From: Reticulitermes speratus
Lineage: Eukaryota > Arthropoda > Insecta > Blattodea > Rhinotermitidae
Direction of reading: 5' to 3'
Length of the DNA stretch: 64,000 bases
Assembly: GCA_021186555.1 (NCBI GenBank)
Contig: JAJKFL010000004.1
Span: forward strand, 18,070,406-18,134,405
A program made the translations under genes and the position numbers. The number at the start of each line of letters is the position of its first letter. Positions within the stretch are counted from its first letter, which is position 1. Below are positions 58,384 to 64,000 of the stretch, in pieces. A model generated the notes under the pieces. That model was not told where the DNA came from. It searched no databases and was given only the letters and a program-made list of their open reading frames with translations.

Positions 58384-59040
58384 ACCGTCATGTAACTGAG
58401 GTGTTTCGTAACATGCTCAGAAACCTGCAGACAAGTTCGTGATAGTGTTTCGTAACTATGCTCAATACCTGCACACAAGTGTCGTGATAGTGTTTCGTAA
58501 CTATGTCATACCTCAGCAAGTGTCGTATAGTGTCGTAACTATGCTCATATCTGCAGGCAAGTGTCGTGATAGTGTTTCGTAACTATGCTCATACCTGCAG
58601 ACAAGTGTCGTGATAGTGTTTCGTAACTATGCTCAGTACCTGCAGGCAAGTGTCGTGATAGTGTTTCGTACTAGCTCAATACCTGCAGCAGTGTCGTATA
58701 GTGTTCGTAACTATCTCATCCTGCAGGCAAGTGTCGTGATAGTGTTTCGTACTATCTCATACCTGCAGCAGTCGGAATGTTCGTACTTGCCAGTACCTGC
58801 GCAAGTGTCGTGATAGTGTTTCGTAACTATGTCATACTAGGCAAGTGTCGTGATATGTTTCGTAACATGCTCAACCTGCAGGCAAGTTTCGTGATAGTGT
58901 TTCGTAACTATGCTCAATACCTGCAGGCAAGTGTCGTGATAGTGTTTCGTAACTATGCTCAGTACCTGCAGGCAAGTGTCGTGATAGTGTTTCGTAACTA
59001 TGCTCAATATCAGCAAGCAAGTGTCGTGATAGTGTTTCGC
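58384..59040 (+). repeat. minisatellite, 45-bp unit, about 14 copies
   Basis: Head-to-tail units with GTGTCGTGATAGTGTTTCG, TAACTATGCTCA and TACCTGCAGGCAA. Period is 45 (for example CTGCA at 58921 and 58966). Outer units are nearly identical and read on the plus strand as a 15-residue repeat (QASVVIVFRNYAQYL). The middle units (about 58500-58870) contain many scattered one-base deletions. Frames across it are a by-product of the period. Confidence 0.95.
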
Positions 59041-59324
59041 ATACGTTTCAAGCACTTCATTCCAATAGCTTTCCGATTCATGTATCATTCTAACATCCAG
59101 AGCTACATAATCTGAAATAGTGACTGCTTCACGTAATGCGCCACACCATCGCAACCACGACTTTGAATGTAAGACAGATAAGCAATGAAGGTATAACATA
59201 ACATTGTGGCGTTTTCGCGTAAAATTTATACCACTTCGGCTGTCCTAACAACCTCACACCAATATAAAATATCCAACAAAATGCATAGTGTTTTAGTGCA
59301 AAGCTTTTACATTTGAAACATTAT

Positions 59325-59372
59325 ATTTCCGACATGTTTCCATCCATTATGGACCATCTTCAAGGAGAATTT
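59325..59372 (-). ncRNA. hammerhead-like motif, isolated
   Basis: Minus strand: TCC, TTGAAGA (first C changed to T), T, hairpin with TCCAT...ATGGA, GAAAC, AT, GTC, GGA. TCC and GGA pair, a fourth variant of the flanking helix. No inverted partner was found. Confidence 0.3.
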
Positions 59373-60406
59373 CGTCAAGTAATATGTATAAAACACGAAA
59401 TAAGATTAACATTGACTTAAAATTAAATTTAAAACTGATTTTTTATGAATCTTGGTATCTGGAACTCCATACAGTAGAAGCGGATACGTGAAGAATATTC
59501 TATATGGAGCAGAGTGATTAGTAGAGCAGTGCGGGATTTTGATTACTCAGCATCGCAGAAAACTTTGTTCAGAAGAGGAAGGTAGTGACGGTAGACATAT
59601 TGTGGCAATTATATAGGCCAGAATGGCAAAGGAGGCGGCCGTGGTTCTGTCAGCACTTGTAAAACGAGGCCTGTATAGAAACGCGTATGGTAAGCAGGCC
59701 TGTTTTTATACAAAACGAGGGTTATTTCGTAATTAAAATTTTAATTTTGTCTGTGCTAAGAATTAATACAGTCATAATTTATCGAGAAGTCAAGGAAATT
59801 AAATTGAGATGTATAGCCTATAACTTGAGTTTGTGGAGTTGTAACAGATGCCATAAATGTGAAACACTTTTTCCTGTTCGAAACTTTCCGTTGCGGATGC
59901 TTCATGAGATAATTTCTTGACATTTCGAATATGTCAAACGTAACCCTTTACTATTCAACTTCATTCAATGATTTAGGGTTCGCGTCGGAAAGGCAGTTCC
60001 TCAAGCATGACAATTTCTTTGTGTACTTTCATGGCCATTCCGGTGCTTTAAACCGAAGCTATTTCAGCCCTTATTATATTCTTCCCCCATCTGCTCACTT
60101 ATACTGGAGAGGAGAGGTTTTGAGACAGACGTGCACCTGTCGGACTGAATACTCCTTACCGTCATGCAGCGTAGTTCATTCCTAAGGCGTATTATTATCA
60201 GTATTATGCCAGCTAATTACTGGCTATGTCTTGATTGCATTTTGGCCTGGGTTTGAAGCCTAGAACCTGTCACATCTCAGTTGAACAAGAAACTGCTGGC
60301 AATACAGAATGGTTTTACAAACGAATTCTTTGTATCCACGTTTTTCTTAAATCTCAAAAACCTACAGTTTGCTAATGAAGTCCTGACAGCCACTGCTTGA
60401 TAAATT
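59373..60406. other. no supported feature
   Basis: Frames at 59687-59920 and 59931-60185 (plus strand) have no motif I can name. Confidence 0.4.
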
Positions 60407-60426
60407 CTCGTATTTTTTTTTTCCAG

Positions 60427-60676
60427 TGGCTCGACAGCCCCTTGGGGGCCTAGGCCCCTCATTTTTCGAGGCTTCACGATCACACACTTTAGACACACCA
60501 CACTCGGTAGGACTCCTCTGGACGAGGGACCAGCTCGTCGCAGAGATCTCTACCTGACAACACACAACACTCACAAGAGACAGACATCCATGCCCTAGGC
60601 GAGATTCGAACCCACAATCCCAGTAAGCGAGCGGCCGTAGACCCACGTCTTAGACCTCGTGGCCACTGGGATCGGC
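60427..60676 (-). mobile_element. SINE family A, subfamily a, copy 8
   Basis: Complete minus-strand copy with the standard head, B box GGTTCGAATC, GTTGTGTGTTGTCAGGTAGAG block, end GTCGAGCCACTGG and a poly-A of about 10. CTCGTAT at 60407-60413 and 60678-60684 is a likely target-site duplication. Confidence 0.9.
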
Positions 60677-60852
60677 ACTCGTATAAATGCCCTGTTCGAA
60701 TTATAAATGATGATATTATTTGCATAATTTCAAGCACCTCCGGGTATCTTGTCTTTCACACCAGCGGTGCCCAACAGGGTTACAGCCTAGACTTTTTCGC
60801 TCACAGACACGTTGTAGCTCAGGAACATAAGTTTCTTTCTTCTAGGGAATAT

Positions 60853-60925
60853 TTAGGGGGAGGTAAAGGTAATGTTCACCCTAGTACATGCCACAAGGCC
60901 CAGAGGGGAGTAGCGGTAAGGAAGT
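60853..60925 (-). mobile_element. SINE family D, 3'-end fragment
   Basis: GGTAAAGGTAATGTTCACCC and CCCAGAGGGGAGTAGCGG recall the tail region of D copies. Confidence 0.35.
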
Positions 60926-61923
60926 TTGCAAAACTAGGACGTGCTCGCTCCAAGAAGACAAACTACCAGCGAGGTGGAAGCCAATTTGTCGCTCGTCTTC
61001 ACTATAGGCCTACCTTGGCTTGCGGTACTCTGCACTTGCACTCTTGTGTGTTAACACTTAAAGTATGTTACGACAGTGCAGATAAATTTACGTGTATTTT
61101 TTATGAAAACGAAAAGCCATTTTGCTGAAATTCTGGAAAAAACATCTTTCGACGCTTCTCCCAAAAATCATACCACTTTCAGAACCACAAATAACGAGTC
61201 TGATTGGTTTTTGCAAGGTGCCAAAATGAAACATTATTTCGAGCAAAAGGACTAGTTTGAATTCTACAGGTTGTTCCGAAATATATCCTTGTCTATATCT
61301 TTTCTCCCTCTGTAAATTTCTATGACCGAAAATTTGCGGATTATTCCTATCAGCACAAGCCTCCGTGAATCCCCTCCTATCTGTCGGGGTCATGAACTCC
61401 ACCAAGCGGCCGTAACGTGAGCTTTGCCGGAAGATCCTACGCTAGATTCTAGAATTTTCCACATCTAAAATTTAGGCAAAATCAAATTAACTAAAACACA
61501 GGAAAGCATGATCTACAACGGCCCTAATCACAAGTCTCATACGCCTGACTAGATTAATATGCCGAAACTCTTGTCAGCTTCCTGCCTCAGGGGCGCCTGT
61601 TCGTAGGATCGAAACAAGTACGGACTGTCTCATAATGGGGGTGACAATAATACGTCTGCGAAACGTCCAAAGTCTTTCTTATGAGGTGAAGGATTTTATC
61701 CTTCCTCAGGAAGTGATTTTACTGAAAGAGGCCCCCACTGTTTTATTTAGTCCCTCCAGGAAAACTCCTGAATAACTTTTTAAAATGGACCACGGTCGCT
61801 TGCTCCCATTTATTCCGCTTCACCGTTCAGATAATCTCGTAAAATAAGCAAGCAAATATTCTGGATATCAGTTTTGTAAAATAAAATTGAAGATCGTAAA
61901 TTTCACTACAATATAAACTCTGT
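60926..61923. other. no supported feature
   Basis: A 105-codon minus-strand frame (61088-61405, MVEFMTPTDRRGFTEACADR...) has no domain I know. A GAAACGTCC word at 61655 lacks the rest of the hammerhead-like motif. Confidence 0.4.
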
Positions 61924-62190
61924 TTCAGCACCATACGGCTTTAAGGGCTGGAGATATGATGTTCAAATCCTGGAAGAGGCAATATACTTTTCTCTTCTCC
62001 AAGACGTCCAGATCGGTGCTGTCCCCCCCCCCCCCCCAAGCCTCGTATTCAATGGGTACCGCGGTTCTTTCCTGGGATGAGGCGGCAGGAACGTGAAGTT
62101 GACCACTTACCTCCACTTAGAAGGGAGGGTAAGACTAAGCGGAGCCATACTTCTGCTTCCCCTATAGGACTTTATGGCTTAGACAGAGAC
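61924..62190 (+). mobile_element. SINE family D, plus-strand copy with C15 run
   Basis: Head CACCATACGGCTTTAAGGG, B box GTTCAAATCCTGG, CTTCTCCAAGACGTCCAGATC, then 15 consecutive C (62023-62037), GGCAGGAACGTGAAGTTGACC, and a 3' end through ATGGCTTAGACAGAG. The C run is an odd expansion inside the body. Confidence 0.6.
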
Positions 62191-62924
62191 AACTTCAACA
62201 TTGAAAGGTGCAATGTTTAACCCTCATACCTGCATCTGAAGAGTTGTACTTTCTGGCCATACAGTCTGCAAACTTCACACGGACTACCGCCTCCTTTTTA
62301 ATTGTCACATTGTCACGGTTCCTTTGCCCCGACACACAGCGTTACTTATTCACAATTACGTCTGTAAATGTATTCAGTGAAATGGGAACTTGAGTGTACA
62401 TGGTAGTTCAGTTTCCTTAACTATCCTGCCACTGTGGGCTGTATCCTCGAGCTCGGGAGGTCCATGCAAGTCTGTACATCCTTGAGAAGAACGGGAGATC
62501 CCCATAACGCTCATCCCAAAATATCTTCATAAAACAAAACACTTAGGAAGAAATGTCACAGTCAATAACATAATTCTTGTGCCTATAAGCGCGTTAACAC
62601 TTAATATAATTAGAATGTGTCTACTGACCTAAGATCAATGTTAGTACGAAAAAATTAAATAAACATCCCCGGTTTTTTCCTAGGTTTCTAAGTCCATTTT
62701 TGTTTCTTGAATAAATGAACGACCATTGAAGCTCTGTAGACCCAAAAATGTAATTGTATAGAAAGATAAAATTGTCCTTGTGGTTGCCCTAAATGCACGG
62801 AGGAGAGTAGAATTATAGCTTCATTTGATCTTTACTCTTGCGCTAGATGAAGTTAAGTTTTCAACTTCATCCTTCGAACGCTTTTTCCTGGGAGAAACAC
62901 CTCTTGATAACCATTGCATAGGAG
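62191..62924. other. no supported feature
   Basis: No matched repeat or convincing frame. Confidence 0.45.
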
Positions 62925-63060
62925 GCTGCAAGGGCCTCAGAGTCGGTCAGGACGTTTTGGAGAAGAGATAAATGCCTTGTCCTTGTCGGAAATCGAAAGA
63001 AAATTCCTCGGTCCTCCAGCATGTAGCCTTTTCCCTACACCTACTACGCTATCTCAGCTT
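62925..63060 (-). mobile_element. SINE family D, partial copy
   Basis: CAGGACGTTTTGGAGAAGAG and GGAAATCGAAAGAAAATTCC align with the GACGTTTTGGAGAGGAG block and B-box region of the copy at 2703. The right end keeps the head (CTACGCTATCTCAGC). Confidence 0.55.
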
Positions 63061-63210
63061 CCTAACAAACCTTTCATTAAGACTCACTATATAAAATGTT
63101 AATGAAATTTTACTTCAATTTCAGCAAACTAAGTAACCGTGATAAGATGATAGTCACTGGGATGGTTAATACGTTTCACGCCTTCTAATTCCAAACACTA
63201 CCTCATGTTT

Positions 63211-63460
63211 GCTGATTCCAGTGGCCGCGCGGTCTAAGGCGTGGGTTTTCGGTCTTTCTCTTGCTGGGATTGTTTGTTCAAATCCCGCCAGGTGCGTGGA
63301 TGTCTGTCTCTTGTGATGGGTGTTGTCAGGTAGTGGTCGCTGCGAAGGATTGATCACACGTCCAGGGGAGTCCTACTGAGTGTGGTGTGTCTGAGTGTGA
63401 TTGTGAAGCCTCGATAACGAACCCCTGGTCCACGAGGAGCTGTTGCACTATTGAAAAAAA
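63211..63460 (+). mobile_element. SINE family A, subfamily b, copy 9
   Basis: Head GCTGATTCCAGTGGCCGCGC, B box decayed (TTGTTCAAATCC), GGTGTTGTCAGG block, TGATCACACGTCC, end GCTGTTGCACTATTG plus seven A. Confidence 0.85.
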
Positions 63461-63528
63461 TCTCATCTATAGTATCGAAACCAAAGTAAACTTTATTCTG
63501 AATAAAATAATCCATTAGGGAAGAAAAC

Positions 63529-63720
63529 ACTTGAAGAAGTGGACGTAGATGGGAAGATATTAATAAAATGCGTCTTAGACTGGATGCGACTGTGTACATT
63601 GGATTCATCGTCCTCAAGACAGAGAGCAGTAGTCAACTCTTGTGGACATAGATATAACCTCCTGGCTTAAAAAAAGGGAACGGAAATTTATTGAATGGCT
63701 GAGTGATTAAGCCTCTAAAA
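63529..63720 (+). mobile_element. retroelement C-terminal tail, degenerate copy
   Basis: GTGGACGTAGATGGGAAGAT, ATAAAATGCG, GACTGGATGCGACTG and TCAACTCTTGTGG follow the order of the WEDNIK tail. Frame lost. Confidence 0.5.
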
Positions 63721-64000
63721 AAGACCTCACCACGCAGTTCGCTTAGTCGTAGTTAAGGCATTTAAAATAACGATTCATATGCAAAGAGCCCCCTGTTTAT
63801 GTACAAACAATGCACTTCTGTGCCTTCAAACGTGTTACCAGCCTTACCGTTTACATAAGGCCACGGCATTTTACATCTTAGCCAAAGGTCAGGAAGTTGT
63901 TTTAGATGTTACGATGAAGATGGAAAGAATTGGGAAATACATATCCTGGGGCATCCTTATAGAATACCTGACATCACAAAAGGCTTACTTTAGCAGCAGC

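Noticed and set aside
58384-59040. CRISPR-like spaced repeats
   Set aside because: Units are head to tail with no unique spacers, and the sequence is eukaryotic in character.
58610-59199. Frames of 67-120 codons on both strands
   Set aside because: Products of the 45-bp tandem array, broken where unit errors occur.
61640-61700. Another hammerhead-like site around GAAACGTCC
   Set aside because: No CTGANGA word upstream at the right distance and no flanking helix.

Overview
This window looks like repeat-rich, AT-rich intergenic or intronic DNA from an arthropod. tRNA-headed SINE families, decayed non-LTR retrotransposon tails and foldback elements of the kinds seen here recall cockroach/termite (Blattodea) genomes, Periplaneta-like. 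That placement rests on remembered repeat and translated-repeat signatures and is tentative. I found no complete protein-coding gene, no genuine tRNA or rRNA gene, no CRISPR array and no prokaryotic gene organisation. Almost every open frame of 60-130 codons falls in a repeat or is what AT-rich DNA gives by chance.

Layout. 0-5 kb: a 39-bp minisatellite, a 5'-truncated non-LTR reverse transcriptase pseudogene (minus strand) and SINE copies. 5-15 kb: foldback element FB1-short, retroelement tails, and two copies of one dispersed repeat (F1, F2), the second interrupted by foldback element FB2. 15-22 kb: SINEs of three families and a CpG-rich block with a signal-peptide-like small ORF. 22-38 kb: foldbacks FB3 and FB4, microsatellites, a SINE next to a 65-bp triplication, and fragments of a widespread insect repeat. 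38-48 kb: more SINEs, an intact retroelement tail ORF, foldback FB5 and a CpG-rich block. 48-56 kb: a 42-bp minisatellite, a long stretch with little recognisable, and foldback FB1-long. 56-64 kb: a 45-bp minisatellite with an error-like core, more SINEs and retroelement tails.

The most interesting signal is a recurrent small motif at the foldback arms and at isolated sites. It reads CUGARGA, one pyrimidine, a short hairpin, GAAAC, 0-4 nt, then GUC or GUA. The bases before CUGA pair with those after GUC/GUA, and the paired sequence differs between families (ACCCC/GGGGU, ACC/GGU, CAC/GUG, UCC/GGA). This is the arrangement of a type I hammerhead ribozyme with a very short helix III, apart from the extra pyrimidine. 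If real, the foldbacks would be a retrozyme-like or Penelope-related group of non-coding mobile elements. It is a hypothesis from sequence inspection only.

A few exon-like segments (open frame between plausible splice sites) are listed at low confidence. Chance alone would give some in 64 kb.
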